NCBI RefSeq assembly: GCF_001422735.1
Contig: NZ_LMLZ01000012.1
Span: 342,516 to 406,515 of the forward strand
Origin: Acidovorax sp. Leaf78
Lineage (GTDB): Bacteria; Pseudomonadota; Gammaproteobacteria; Burkholderiales; Burkholderiaceae_C
Length of the DNA: 64,000 bases
Direction: 5' to 3'
Positions within the stretch are counted from its first letter, which is position 1; every line of letters begins with the position of its first letter. A model generated the notes under the pieces. The model was given only the letters and a program-made list of their open reading frames with translations, made no database searches and had not been told where the DNA came from. This document shows positions 34,039 to 41,719 of this stretch, piece by piece. The position numbers were made by a program, and so were the translations under genes.

Positions 34039-34548
34039 TTAAGCGGCGGAACTTTTCTGTTTGTTCATCTCGTTTTCCCATCGGGTGACCAGCACGTCGA
34101 GATGCTTGTCAATTTCCGAAAGGGCAGGAGGCATGCCTCGTGCGCCAAAGTGTTGGCGAAGGCGACTCATCCGTTGATAGGTCACGATGGTGAATGGCCA
34201 GTCCACGGGCTCCCGTTTGCGTTGCGCGTCTTCGAGATTTGCTTCGGCGGTTAAGGTCGTTCTGCCTGGTGGGCTGCCAGATGCGTAAGGCGAAGTGTTT
34301 TTTCCCGCACCGGGTAGATCTGTGCCCAGCGGGGCGTCGAACCACCCCGGGGACAAGTCAAACGCCATCCCGATCTTGCGCATGGTGAGCGCGCCCAGAT
34401 TCTTCCGACCAGGCTTATCCAGTGGATACAGCAGCCGCGAAAGATAGTCGGCAGTGACGTCGGCACGCTCCGCAAAGGCTGCCTGTGTCAGACCAGTGCT
34501 GGCGAGTAGTTCCTGCAGGCGAAGGCGCCAGTGTTCCGTAAAGCTCAT
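34039..34548 (-). CDS. Phage repressor, HTH (XRE) family
   Basis: 169 residues from ATG 34548. The helix-turn-helix is in the first 70 residues (LLASTGLTQAAFAERADVTADYLSRLLYP). The rest is helical, with no Ser-Lys peptidase motif, so it would not be self-cleaved like LexA or lambda CI. It is divergent from the Cro-like gene across an intergenic region with repeated operators. By position it is the lysogeny repressor. Induction would then require another signal, for example an antirepressor. Start is uncertain: a TTG 18 bases upstream is possible. Confidence 0.75.
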   Translation of the reverse strand: MSFTEHWRLRLQELLASTGLTQAAFAERADVTADYLSRLLYPLDKPGRKNLGALTMRKIGMAFDLSPGWFDAPLGTDLPGAGKNTSPYASGSPPGRTTLTAEANLEDAQRKREPVDWPFTIVTYQRMSRLRQHFGARGMPPALSEIDKHLDVLVTRWENEMNKQKSSAA

Positions 34549-34572
34549 TGAGCGCCGATTCTGCAAGTCAGA

Positions 34573-34629
34573 TACCGCTGGGTAAATGTGCTGTAGGTAT
34601 TGCTTTGTATGTTTACCTGCAGGTATAGT
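34573..34629 (+). promoter_or_regulatory. Rightward early promoter and operators between repressor and Cro
   Basis: Operators TACCGCTGGGTA (34573-34584) and TACCTGCAGGTA (34614-34625), plus a degenerate site ending GGTA at 34599, follow TACC-N4-GGTA. A plus-strand promoter with -35 TTGCTT (34600-34605) and -10 TATAGT (34624-34629) overlaps the last operator. The start point would be only a few bases before the Cro ATG, so the message may be leaderless. Confidence 0.7.
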
Positions 34630-34637
34630 GCGGTGTC

Positions 34638-34925
34638 ATGAAGCCCCTTCTGGATTACCTCAACAGCCTGCCCGTGGCTGAGCAAGCCACGTTTGCCCAG
34701 CGCTGCGGCACCACCGTGGGATACCTGCGCAAGGCAGTGTCTGTTGGTCAGCGTCTGAAAGCAGAGGTCTGTATCAACATCGAGCGCGAGTCCGCTGGAC
34801 GTGTGATGTGTGAATTCTTGCGGCCAGAGGTCGATTGGCGGTATCTGCGCGAGACTGGAAAAGATGGGGCGCAATGTGCGCAAGCGCCAGCAGCTATCAA
34901 TTCCGAAGCTATGGAGGTGATTTGA
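34638..34925 (+). CDS. Cro/YdaS-like regulator
   Basis: 95 residues. MKPLLDYLNSLPVAEQATFA, CGTTVGYLRKAVS and the closing FLRPEVDWRYLRETG match the Cro/YdaS-type small regulators of prophages, with the HTH in the middle. It is divergent from the repressor. The last 15 or so codons include a dispersed repeat copy, so the C-terminus may be host-like extra sequence. Predicted to favour lytic growth. Confidence 0.8.
   Translation: MKPLLDYLNSLPVAEQATFAQRCGTTVGYLRKAVSVGQRLKAEVCINIERESAGRVMCEFLRPEVDWRYLRETGKDGAQCAQAPAAINSEAMEVI
34876..34902. repeat. Dispersed short repeat, copy 4, in the cro-like 3' end
   Basis: GTGCGCAAGCGCCAGCAGCTATC has the reverse core of the family (AGCGC-AGCAGCTAT). It lies within the last codons of the cro-like gene. 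Confidence 0.5.
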
Positions 34926-34933
34926 TGTTGCGC

Positions 34934-35302
34934 TTAGTGAGCTTGACCACCGCTGTCGCTGAGGAGGTCGGAATTCCCATCCAGATTGGCATTGAACCAG
35001 TCCTTCAGCAGCAGCGCGTTGGTCATGGGGAGGTTGAACGCCAGCCACCCGAAGCCGCTGCTGCGCGCCCAGACTCGCACCCGACCATCGCGCAGCCTGA
35101 TTGCCATCATCGAGGGGTCGTCTTCCATGGTGATGATGGTGTCCAAAGTTGAGGGGTCTCCCATTCCCGGGCGCGTCTGCGAGACCGCGGGCAGTTTCTT
35201 TGATCGCACCTCGGCAAGGGCAGAGATCAATTTGTCGAGTGCGTCCGCATCCATTTCCTCGGCGATGGACAACATTGCGTTGAGCGCTTGTTCTTCGGTC
35301 AT
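34934..35302 (-). CDS. Phage protein, unknown
   Basis: 122 residues beginning MTEEQALNAMLSIAEEMDAD. Acidic helical N-terminus, beta-rich middle (MMAIRLRDGRVRVWARSSG). Opposite in direction to the rightward operon it lies in. No family recognised. Confidence 0.65.
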   Translation of the reverse strand: MTEEQALNAMLSIAEEMDADALDKLISALAEVRSKKLPAVSQTRPGMGDPSTLDTIITMEDDPSMMAIRLRDGRVRVWARSSGFGWLAFNLPMTNALLLKDWFNANLDGNSDLLSDSGGQAH

Positions 35303-35368
35303 GTCCGCCCTCCTTGGCGTTGGTTGTGTAGGAGCACCCATCGTATGCCAAGGGCGGGCGGGCGCCCG

Positions 35369-35620
35369 TCATTGCGCTACCTGCGCGGTGAGTGCGCCCA
35401 GCGCAGCCACCGTGCCTGCCGGCACGCAGCACGTCGCCACCATGCGGCCTATGGCCGTTTCCATCCAGCGCCCAAAGGCGTCTGCGTCCATGGCGCCCTG
35501 TGCGTCCAGCACGAACACCAGGTTTTGCACCAGCAGCTCCAGCGCGGCGACGCGTTGGGGCAGGGCGGTGCTGTCTTCATTTGTGGCCGCTTCAGCGCGG
35601 CTGGGGGTGTGATTTGTCAT
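35369..35620 (-). CDS. Small phage protein, unknown
   Basis: 83 residues from MTNHTPSRAEAATNEDS; helical with a hydrophobic heptad (VAALELLVQNLVFVLDAQG). Its ATG (35620-35618) overlaps the ATG of the divergent CII-like gene (35619-35621). No family recognised. Confidence 0.55.
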   Translation of the reverse strand: MTNHTPSRAEAATNEDSTALPQRVAALELLVQNLVFVLDAQGAMDADAFGRWMETAIGRMVATCCVPAGTVAALGALTAQVAQ

Positions 35621-36176
35621 GAGGGCTACTGTCTCAATTCCGAACCACCTTGCCTATGTCGGCGGCGAGGCCGTGCCCGACAGACCCCCGGCGGGGCAGG
35701 ACATCGTGGATGTGATCTATCACACGGTGCACGGCTACACCGAGGGCACGGCGGTGCTGGCTGTGCACATGGGCATTCCGCTGGAGACGTTGCGCCAGAA
35801 GGCGAACAAGAACAACACGCAGCACGTGTTTCACCCGCGCCAATTGCTGGACCTGATGTACTTCACGGGCAATGTGGCGGTGCTGCATGCCATGGCAGAG
35901 CACCTGGGCTATGTGGTGAACAGGGCCACGCCGGACCAGTCGGACGGCGATGTGATCGAGGCCTTCATGCGTGTGCAGACGGACTTTGCCGGGCTGGTGC
36001 GCGCTGTAGGTGAGCCGTTGGCGCGTGTGCAGGCTGAGCCCACCAGGCAGGTGACGGCCAATGAAATGCGCCGGGCCGAGTATCAGGCGCAGGAGGTGCA
36101 CGCCAGTGTGGGATTTCTGCTGGCTTCTCTGCGTGGCGCGATGCGCCAGGCCCCTGACGAAGGGGGCGCGCCGTGA
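35619..36176 (+). CDS. CII-like phage regulator (CP76 family)
   Basis: 185 residues. The core IVDVIYHTVHGYTEGTAVLA, then LRQKANKNNTQHVFHPRQLL and MYFTGNVAVLHAMAEHLGY, fits the phage CII-type regulator family. The C-terminal part is helical. It lies after Cro and before the replication genes, as cII does. The start at the ATG is supported by a moderate GGGGGTGT ribosome site; internal GTG starts exist before IVDVIY. Confidence 0.75.
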   Translation: MRATVSIPNHLAYVGGEAVPDRPPAGQDIVDVIYHTVHGYTEGTAVLAVHMGIPLETLRQKANKNNTQHVFHPRQLLDLMYFTGNVAVLHAMAEHLGYVVNRATPDQSDGDVIEAFMRVQTDFAGLVRAVGEPLARVQAEPTRQVTANEMRRAEYQAQEVHASVGFLLASLRGAMRQAPDEGGAP

Positions 36177-36976
36177 GTGGGGTTGATCTGAGTTTGGTGA
36201 TTCGGAACCAAGAGTTGGCAGTCGAATTGCTTGGCAAGTTGTCAGGCAGGCAGGCCCGAACGGCCTATGCGTTAGCCATGAATGACACCGGCTTTCAAGG
36301 TCGGCGTGCAATGCAGCGTGAGCTGACGGATGAGTTTGACCGGGTGACGCCGTTTGTGCGCAGCAGTCCAAAGGTGTTCACTGCAACGGCCGATGACCTC
36401 AGTGTGTCGATTGCGCCGACGCTGCACACCAAGCGCCTGGGCACGACGGGCGGCAAGGTGGGTGTCGACCCGCAGGATGTGCTGCAGGCCCAAGAGTTTG
36501 GGGGGCGACGCATGGACAAGCGCAGCGAGGTCGCGCTGCGGCGCGCGGGTATCTTGCCGAACGGATTTCAGACAGCGCTGCCCGAAAACCCATACCCCGG
36601 CAGTGATGACGGGCGAGGCAACATCCGTGGGGCGTTCGTCGCACAGTTAATCAGCTATCTGCAGGCCAGCTCGGAGCAGGGCTACCGGGCCAACATGACG
36701 GATAAGCGTCGCAAGCAGATTCACAAGGGCACGGCCAAGACGACCGGGCGCCGCTATTTTGTGAGCTACGGGCGTCTTCGAGGGCATCACCTCGCTATGG
36801 GTGTATGGGCAGCGTCGGGCACGCACGGTAGCGATGTGCGACCGGTGCTCATGTTCGTGCGCAGGCCTATGTACAAGCCGCGGATCAGCATGGAGCGTGT
36901 GGCTCGAGGAGCTGGGCTGCAGGATTACCTGGACCGGCGTGTGCGGTTTCGTTTGCGGGAGGCTTTGGGGGTATGA
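36173..36976 (+). CDS. Phage protein, unknown, early operon
   Basis: 267 residues, GTG start overlapping the CII-like stop (GTGA). Basic, with MNDTGFQGRRAMQRELTDEFDRV and a C-terminal beta-rich part (RPVLMFVRRPMYKPR). It resembles minor tail or structural proteins seen in some Burkholderiales prophages, but the position between a CII-like and an initiator gene is unusual for that. I cannot assign a role. Confidence 0.6.
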   Translation: MSGVDLSLVIRNQELAVELLGKLSGRQARTAYALAMNDTGFQGRRAMQRELTDEFDRVTPFVRSSPKVFTATADDLSVSIAPTLHTKRLGTTGGKVGVDPQDVLQAQEFGGRRMDKRSEVALRRAGILPNGFQTALPENPYPGSDDGRGNIRGAFVAQLISYLQASSEQGYRANMTDKRRKQIHKGTAKTTGRRYFVSYGRLRGHHLAMGVWAASGTHGSDVRPVLMFVRRPMYKPRISMERVARGAGLQDYLDRRVRFRLREALGV

Positions 36977-37710
36977 GCACCGTAATCATGGGCGCCTGCT
37001 GGCCGTTGGGTGGCATGTCGCCCGCACAGAAGGCAGTACTCATTTCATTGGCCGACCAATCGAACGATGACGGGTATTGCTGGCCGTCGATCAAAACGAT
37101 ATCGGTCCGTACCTGCCTGTCTGAACGAGCCGTGCAGGGCGCCATTCGGTGGCTTTGCGAGGCTGGAGTGCTGCGGTCGAGTGAACGCAGCGGTACGTCT
37201 ACTGTGTACCAGATCACCCCCGCAGCATATGCACCCCCGCAGGAAATGCACCCCGCAGCAAATGCACCCCAGGGTGCAGCAAATGCACCCCCACCCCCGC
37301 AGATGCTGCACCCCACCCCCGCAGCAGATGCACCCCACCCCCGCAGATCCTGCACCCAAACCATCAGTGAACCATCAATGAACCTAAAACCAAAGAAGGT
37401 ACCGCGCGAGTCCGCGCAATCCTTTGAGGTGCCGGACTGGATCAACCGGCAGCACTGGGATGCGTGGCATTCGTGCCTGAAGCGAAAGAAAGCCACCGCT
37501 GAGCAAAAGCAGCTGGCGGTGGACAAGCTGGCTGCCTGGCGAGATGAGGGCGTTGACTACGCCAAGGCGCTGGAGAGTGCGGCTATCGCGGGGTGGCAAG
37601 GGTTGTTCAAGCCTGATGTGGCGGGGGGGGCGCGGCAACGCGGGGCGCCGAATCAGAACAAACACGCGGCTGCACACGCGGCGCTTTTCGAGGGGGTGAT
37701 GAATGGTTGA
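36973..37710 (+). CDS. Replication initiator, lambda O-like, with iterons in the gene
   Basis: 245 residues. The N-terminal 85 are a winged-helix DNA-binding domain (SPAQKAVLISLADQSNDDGYCWPSIKTI ... RAVQGAIRWLCEAGVL) similar to phage replication initiators. Then comes a Pro/Ala/His-rich linker encoded by seven iterons, and a C-terminal domain (WINRQHWDAWHSCLKRKK) that could bind the loader. In lambda O the origin is likewise in the middle of the gene. It overlaps both neighbours; the next gene looks like lambda P. Confidence 0.8.
   Translation: MSTVIMGACWPLGGMSPAQKAVLISLADQSNDDGYCWPSIKTISVRTCLSERAVQGAIRWLCEAGVLRSSERSGTSTVYQITPAAYAPPQEMHPAANAPQGAANAPPPPQMLHPTPAADAPHPRRSCTQTISEPSMNLKPKKVPRESAQSFEVPDWINRQHWDAWHSCLKRKKATAEQKQLAVDKLAAWRDEGVDYAKALESAAIAGWQGLFKPDVAGGARQRGAPNQNKHAAAHAALFEGVMNG
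37221..37357 (+). repeat. Seven iterons, putative phage replication origin
   Basis: Copies of a 17-base unit, consensus CGCAGnnnATGCACCCC with two ending CTGCACCC, begin at 37221, 37238, 37254, 37275, 37298, 37320 and 37342. The first three are 16-17 bases apart, the rest 21-23 bases, about two helical turns. A visibly AT-rich stretch (37358-37400) follows immediately and contains two direct ACCATCA(G/A)TGA elements. This matches the lambda ori plan. Confidence 0.75.
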
Positions 37711-38284
37711 CCTTGCAACGCTCGCTGAGCAGACCGTTCGTCAAGTTGCTCAGCAACAGCAGCGCGCTGAATCGCCGCTGGTGCGCAAGCTGTTCCTTGT
37801 GATGCACGGGGCGTACGGCAACCTGTTCGTTTCCAAGTTCGCCACTGGCGAGGTCGATGGGGCGGGCAAGGACAAGGGTATACGGGCGGCCATGATGGTG
37901 TGGGATGCGGCTCTGGCTCGGTTCGAGCCTGGTGTAGTCGAGCTGGCCGCAGGCCGCATCAGGCATGCGCACCCTGACTTCCCGCCGAACCTCCCCCAGT
38001 TCGAGAAGCTGTGCGAGGCAGCCGCACCACGCAAGACCCACGCAGAGGTTGAGGGTTTGCCTCGCCTGCCTGCGCCTAGGTTCGAGCCGATCAAGGTTTC
38101 GATTGCGGCTATGGGTGACGGCGTGGACTGGGCTCGTGTGATCGTTGCGCGCGCCAAAGCCGGTGATCGCACGGTGTCTCGTGGTGCGCGTGACCATGCG
38201 ATTGCAGCTCTGCACAAAGTGCCGATGAGTGTTGATCGACGTGCTGAGTGTGCAGGTCAGGTCGAAGGGGCAGGCGATGCGTAG
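37703..38284 (+). CDS. Replication protein P-like (helicase loader)
   Basis: 193 residues. The middle (VWDAALARFEPGVVELAAGRIRH... HPDFPPNLPQFEKLCEAA) resembles the lambda P family, including the PP-x-x-QF-x-LC motif. By analogy it delivers the host DnaB helicase to the origin. The gene overlaps the initiator by eight bases. Confidence 0.7.
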   Translation: MVDLATLAEQTVRQVAQQQQRAESPLVRKLFLVMHGAYGNLFVSKFATGEVDGAGKDKGIRAAMMVWDAALARFEPGVVELAAGRIRHAHPDFPPNLPQFEKLCEAAAPRKTHAEVEGLPRLPAPRFEPIKVSIAAMGDGVDWARVIVARAKAGDRTVSRGARDHAIAALHKVPMSVDRRAECAGQVEGAGDA

Positions 38285-38499
38285 CGCCATTGCAACGCAT
38301 CGATCTGCACCAGCTCGGTGCATCGAAGGTGTTGCGACGATGCAACAAACCCCCTCCCTCAACGGGTCCTCCCGGGGAGCCTCCAGTGCGGGTAATTCGC
38401 ACCGTGCTCTCGGACTGTTGCGCAACCCTCCTAAGGGGGTTAAGTGAAGATGGCTGCTGTGTTCAATGCTTCATTTTTTGTAGCGTTCGGGGGTGCCGC
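38285..38499. other. Intergenic region before terminase, possible cos region
   Basis: 215 bases without a gene, directly upstream of the Nu1-like gene, where lambda has cos. It contains related TGCATCG/CGATGCA elements (about 38291-38346) and a partly symmetric TGCGGGTAATTCGCA element at about 38387-38401. I cannot prove that either is the nicking or binding site. Confidence 0.35.
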
Positions 38500-39045
38500 G
38501 TGAAGGTGATCCCTGTCCTTGAGCAGCAGATTTCACAGGCTGAGTTCGCCGCGATGGTCGGTCTGAGCGAGGCTCGCGTGTCGCAGCTGGTCGGCGACGG
38601 GGTGATCGTGCGTGGTGACACGGCGCAGGAGTGGCTGGTGGCGTACTGCGAACGTCTGCGCGACCAGGCTGCAGGCCGCGCTGGCTCGGAGGTGGGCGGC
38701 CTGGACCTGGTGCAGGAGCGGGCCGCCCTGGCGCGTGAGCAGCGTATCGGGCAGTCCATCAAGAACGGGGTGGCACGCAAGGAGTTCGGCCCTGTGGGTC
38801 TGTTGGCTGACGTGCTGGGCACGGCATCCAGTGCCGTGGTGGATCGCTTCGACCATCTGGAGGGCGTGCTGGCGAAGTCCTGCCCGGATCTGCCAGAAGA
38901 AGCGAAGACGGCCGTGTTGACGGTGATCGCCGATGCCCGCAATGAGTGGATCAAATCCACGGCGCAGCTGGTCGATGCCGCGGTCGATGAGATGCTGACC
39001 GCTGACGATGGTGAGACTGAAGACATGGAGGCCATGCAGCCATGA
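38500..39045 (+). CDS. Terminase small subunit, Nu1-like
   Basis: 181 residues from GTG 38500. It begins with an HTH (ISQAEFAAMVGLSEARVSQLVGDGVIVRG), then a charged coiled region and an acidic C-terminus. This is the Nu1 pattern: DNA recognition at the N-terminus and large-subunit contact at the C-terminus. The start has CGGGGG upstream. It overlaps the large subunit by four bases. Confidence 0.8.
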   Translation: MKVIPVLEQQISQAEFAAMVGLSEARVSQLVGDGVIVRGDTAQEWLVAYCERLRDQAAGRAGSEVGGLDLVQERAALAREQRIGQSIKNGVARKEFGPVGLLADVLGTASSAVVDRFDHLEGVLAKSCPDLPEEAKTAVLTVIADARNEWIKSTAQLVDAAVDEMLTADDGETEDMEAMQP

Positions 39046-41123
39046 CCACCGTGTTGCCTGCTGTCCACCCTGACACTGCCGCCGCCATCAAGGCCGCAGT
39101 GCGCATGGGCTTGGCAAGCCTGCGGGCCGAGGCGCCGCAGCGGCTGGGGGACTGGGCGCAGGAGCATTTCAAACTGGCGGGCGAGAGCAGCCACAAGAAA
39201 GGCGCCTGGGTGGCGTGGCCGTTTCAGGTCGGCATGCTGGACATGATGAGCGACGACAGGATTGAAGAACTGTCGATCATGAAGTCCAAGCGCGTGGGCT
39301 ACACCAAGATGGTCACCGCTTTCATTTGCTACAACATCGCGCACCGCCGCCGCAAACAGGCACTGTGGCAGCCCACCGACGACGACCGCGACAGCTACGT
39401 CAAGAGCGAGATCGACCCGCTGCTGGACCCTATCTCGGGCGTGCCGTCCGTCCATGCCGCGCGCAAGGCAGGCAAGGGAACCAGCCAGGAAACCGTCAAG
39501 TACAAGCCGTTTCGGGATAGTGTGCTGCACCTGTTGGGTGGCAAGGCAGCGCGCGCATATCGGCGCATCACCGTGGCCGTGGTGATCCTGGATGAGTGGT
39601 CTGCATTCGACCAGTCAGTCGAAAAACGCGGCTCGCCCGACGAATTGGCGAAGGGCCGTCTCGAAGGCGCTGCGTACCCCAAGTTTGTCGGCGGATCCAC
39701 CCCCGGCACGAAAGGGCTGTGCCACGTAGAACGCGGCATCGGCGACGCTGAAGGCCGGGTGCGATTTCACATCGACTGCCCACGCTGCGGCCTGGACCAC
39801 CCGCTGATTTGGGGCGGCAAGAAAGTTGCGCACGGGTTCAAGTGGGATCGCGGCAACCCGGCCAGCGTGCGCCACGTCTGCCCCCATTGTCGGGAGGCCA
39901 TCACCCAGGCTGACTACCTGCCCGGCGGTGTGCCCTTGTCCGGCGCCTGGGTGTGTGATCGGACCGGCAAACGCCTCGGCCCAGACCGCATCTGGCGCGA
40001 CTCTGCCGGCATGCCCTGCCGTCCGCCTCGCACTCTGGGCCTGCACGTGTGGGCGGCGTACAGCCCGCAGCGCGCCTGGTCACACATCATTGAGAAGTTC
40101 GAAGGGGCGGTGAAGGCGAAGGATCTGGGCGACGTGGCCCCACTTCAGACCTTCGTCAACGAAACCCTGGGTGAAACCTGGGAGCTCGCAGGCGAGCGCA
40201 CCGACGAGCACGCCCTGCAGGCCCGGGCAGAGCCCTACAAACTGTGCACCGTGCCCAAGGGTGGCCTGTACCTGACCGCTGGGGTGGACGTGCAGCGCAA
40301 CCGCTGGGAAATCACCGTGTACGCCTGGGGCCGCGGTATGGAGTCCTGGGTGGTCGACGTGATCGTGATCGAGGGGAACCCCGCGGTCGATGAAGAGTGG
40401 GACGCCGTCACCCAGCAGCTGCAGCGCCGGTACAGCCAGGAATGGCACGGTGGCAGCCTGGGCATCAGCGCCACCAGCATCGACTCGTCTGACCAGACGC
40501 AGGCCGTCTACAACTGGGTGACTAAGGCGCAGCACGTGCTGCCCAACTTGCGCGCTATCAAGGGCGACGGCAACGAGTCCGTGAACATCCTCGGCGCCAG
40601 CAGCCTGCAGGAGGTGAACTGGCGCGGCAAAAAGGTTACGCGCGGGGTCAAGCTGTGGCGCGTGGGCGTCGATGCTGCCAAGGACTTGCTGCTGGGCCAA
40701 CTCGCCATCCAGAACCCGGGCCCCGGGTACGTCCACTTCAGCGACGAGCTGTCCCGGGAGTTCTATGAACAGCTCACCGCCGAGCAGCGCGTGCTGGCCA
40801 AGGTCAACGGCCGCGACGCGTACCGGTGGGTAAAGCGCCGTCCCCGCAATGAGCAGCTCGATAACCGCAACTATGCAATTCATGCGGCGATGGCGCAGCG
40901 GATGCATAAGTGGACCGATATGGAGTGGAGCCGGCTGGAGGACGCGGTGCAGCCGCCCGCAGATCTATTCAGCCAGCCCGTGCAGATTGTGGTTGAGGCA
41001 GCTCCGACCGATCCAACAGCAACTGAAGATGGCTATAAAAAAGATAGCAATCCAGTGCAGCAGATGCAGGCTTCATCAACTCCGCGTGCGCCTGCTCGTA
41101 AACCTCTTTCTCGCAACTGGTAG
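39042..41123 (+). CDS. Terminase large subunit, GpA family
   Basis: 693 residues. Packages DNA into the prohead with ATP and cuts concatemers. Walker A-like KSKRVGYTKM (81-90), Walker B VVILDEWSAFD (180-190) and a zinc-ribbon-like C-P-x-C segment (IDCPRCGLDHP ... HVCPHCREA) are visible, followed by the nuclease domain. The sequence is of the lambda gpA family, implying cos-type packaging. The last 30 residues, SNPVQQMQASSTPR and after, are low-complexity. Confidence 0.93.
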   Translation: MTTVLPAVHPDTAAAIKAAVRMGLASLRAEAPQRLGDWAQEHFKLAGESSHKKGAWVAWPFQVGMLDMMSDDRIEELSIMKSKRVGYTKMVTAFICYNIAHRRRKQALWQPTDDDRDSYVKSEIDPLLDPISGVPSVHAARKAGKGTSQETVKYKPFRDSVLHLLGGKAARAYRRITVAVVILDEWSAFDQSVEKRGSPDELAKGRLEGAAYPKFVGGSTPGTKGLCHVERGIGDAEGRVRFHIDCPRCGLDHPLIWGGKKVAHGFKWDRGNPASVRHVCPHCREAITQADYLPGGVPLSGAWVCDRTGKRLGPDRIWRDSAGMPCRPPRTLGLHVWAAYSPQRAWSHIIEKFEGAVKAKDLGDVAPLQTFVNETLGETWELAGERTDEHALQARAEPYKLCTVPKGGLYLTAGVDVQRNRWEITVYAWGRGMESWVVDVIVIEGNPAVDEEWDAVTQQLQRRYSQEWHGGSLGISATSIDSSDQTQAVYNWVTKAQHVLPNLRAIKGDGNESVNILGASSLQEVNWRGKKVTRGVKLWRVGVDAAKDLLLGQLAIQNPGPGYVHFSDELSREFYEQLTAEQRVLAKVNGRDAYRWVKRRPRNEQLDNRNYAIHAAMAQRMHKWTDMEWSRLEDAVQPPADLFSQPVQIVVEAAPTDPTATEDGYKKDSNPVQQMQASSTPRAPARKPLSRNW

Positions 41124-41126
41124 CCC

Positions 41127-41447
41127 ATGACCCAGCCACACCCCACCCCCAAGGAACTGCAGGCACTGCTGGCGGACCAACCCGATTTGGTGGACCGCAT
41201 CTTTGAATACCTACTAGCCGAGTTCCCCCAGCTCGCTGGCGACGCTGGCCGCTTGCAGAAGGCGCAAACCGCGGTGCGCGCTGAGTTCGCTGGGGAAGAG
41301 GTCTACATCCAAAAGCGCTCCAGCCGTGACCTTGCCAGCGAGGTGCTGCGCCACTTCAACGGGCGCAATGCCTCTGAGGTGGCACGACGCCTCGGCGTCT
41401 CGCGTCGCACGGTGTATCGATACCTGAAGCAGCCTGGAAAAGAGTGA
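41127..41447 (+). CDS. Mor-like transcriptional regulator
   Basis: 106 residues. The C-terminal HTH LRHFNGRNASEVARRLGVSRRTVYRYLKQ is the Mor/C family pattern from phage Mu; the N-terminal AGEEVYIQKRSSRD strand is also typical. Mor activates middle transcription in Mu. Here it lies between terminase and gpW-like genes in a lambda-like order, and a 48-base repeat follows it directly. Confidence 0.78.
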   Translation: MTQPHPTPKELQALLADQPDLVDRIFEYLLAEFPQLAGDAGRLQKAQTAVRAEFAGEEVYIQKRSSRDLASEVLRHFNGRNASEVARRLGVSRRTVYRYLKQPGKE

Positions 41448-41490
41448 CAGTTTTTCCGGGAAATGTCACACCTATCTCGGTAGCGTGCGG
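41443..41490. repeat. 48-base intergenic repeat, copy 1
   Basis: GTGACAGTTTTTCCGGGAAATGTCAC is a perfect inverted pair (GTGACA/TGTCAC) around TTTCCGGGAAA. It begins in the stop region of the Mor-like gene and ends just before the gpW-like ATG. A copy recurs at 43233-43280. Confidence 0.8.
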
Positions 41491-41492
41491 GA

Positions 41493-41714
41493 ATGAGCAC
41501 GCCCGAACAACAGCAGCGCCTTGCGCTCCTCAATGCCGCCATCCACTCTGGTGAGCGCACTATCACCGACGCCAAAGGCGCCTCCGTCACCTACCGCAGC
41601 CTCGATGAAATGATGGTTGCGCGGCGTGATCTGGAGGCGCAGATGGCGCCCGTAGGTACGCGGCGCCGGGCCATGGTGGCTCGCGCCACATTCACCACCC
41701 TGCGCGGAGGCTAA
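41493..41714 (+). CDS. gpW-like head-to-tail joining protein
   Basis: 73 residues starting MSTPEQQQRLALLNAAIHSG with VTYRSLDEMMVARRDLEAQM, the usual pattern of phage gpW-like proteins encoded between terminase and portal. It stabilises DNA in the head and prepares the tail site. Confidence 0.8.
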   Translation: MSTPEQQQRLALLNAAIHSGERTITDAKGASVTYRSLDEMMVARRDLEAQMAPVGTRRRAMVARATFTTLRGG

Positions 41715-41719
41715 ACACC

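Noticed and set aside
34034..34047. Terminator at the end of the repressor gene
   Set aside because: GCCGCTTAAGCGGC is a perfect palindrome, but it has no loop and no T-run in the right place, and it contains the stop codon.
37221..37357. CRISPR array
   Set aside because: Units are 17 bases with 0-6 base gaps, in a coding region and without spacers; iterons explain them.
41030..41065. Fifth dispersed repeat at the terminase 3' end
   Set aside because: The GGCTATAAAAAAGATAGC stretch shares only the AT-rich part, not the GCTGCT-nGCGCTT core.
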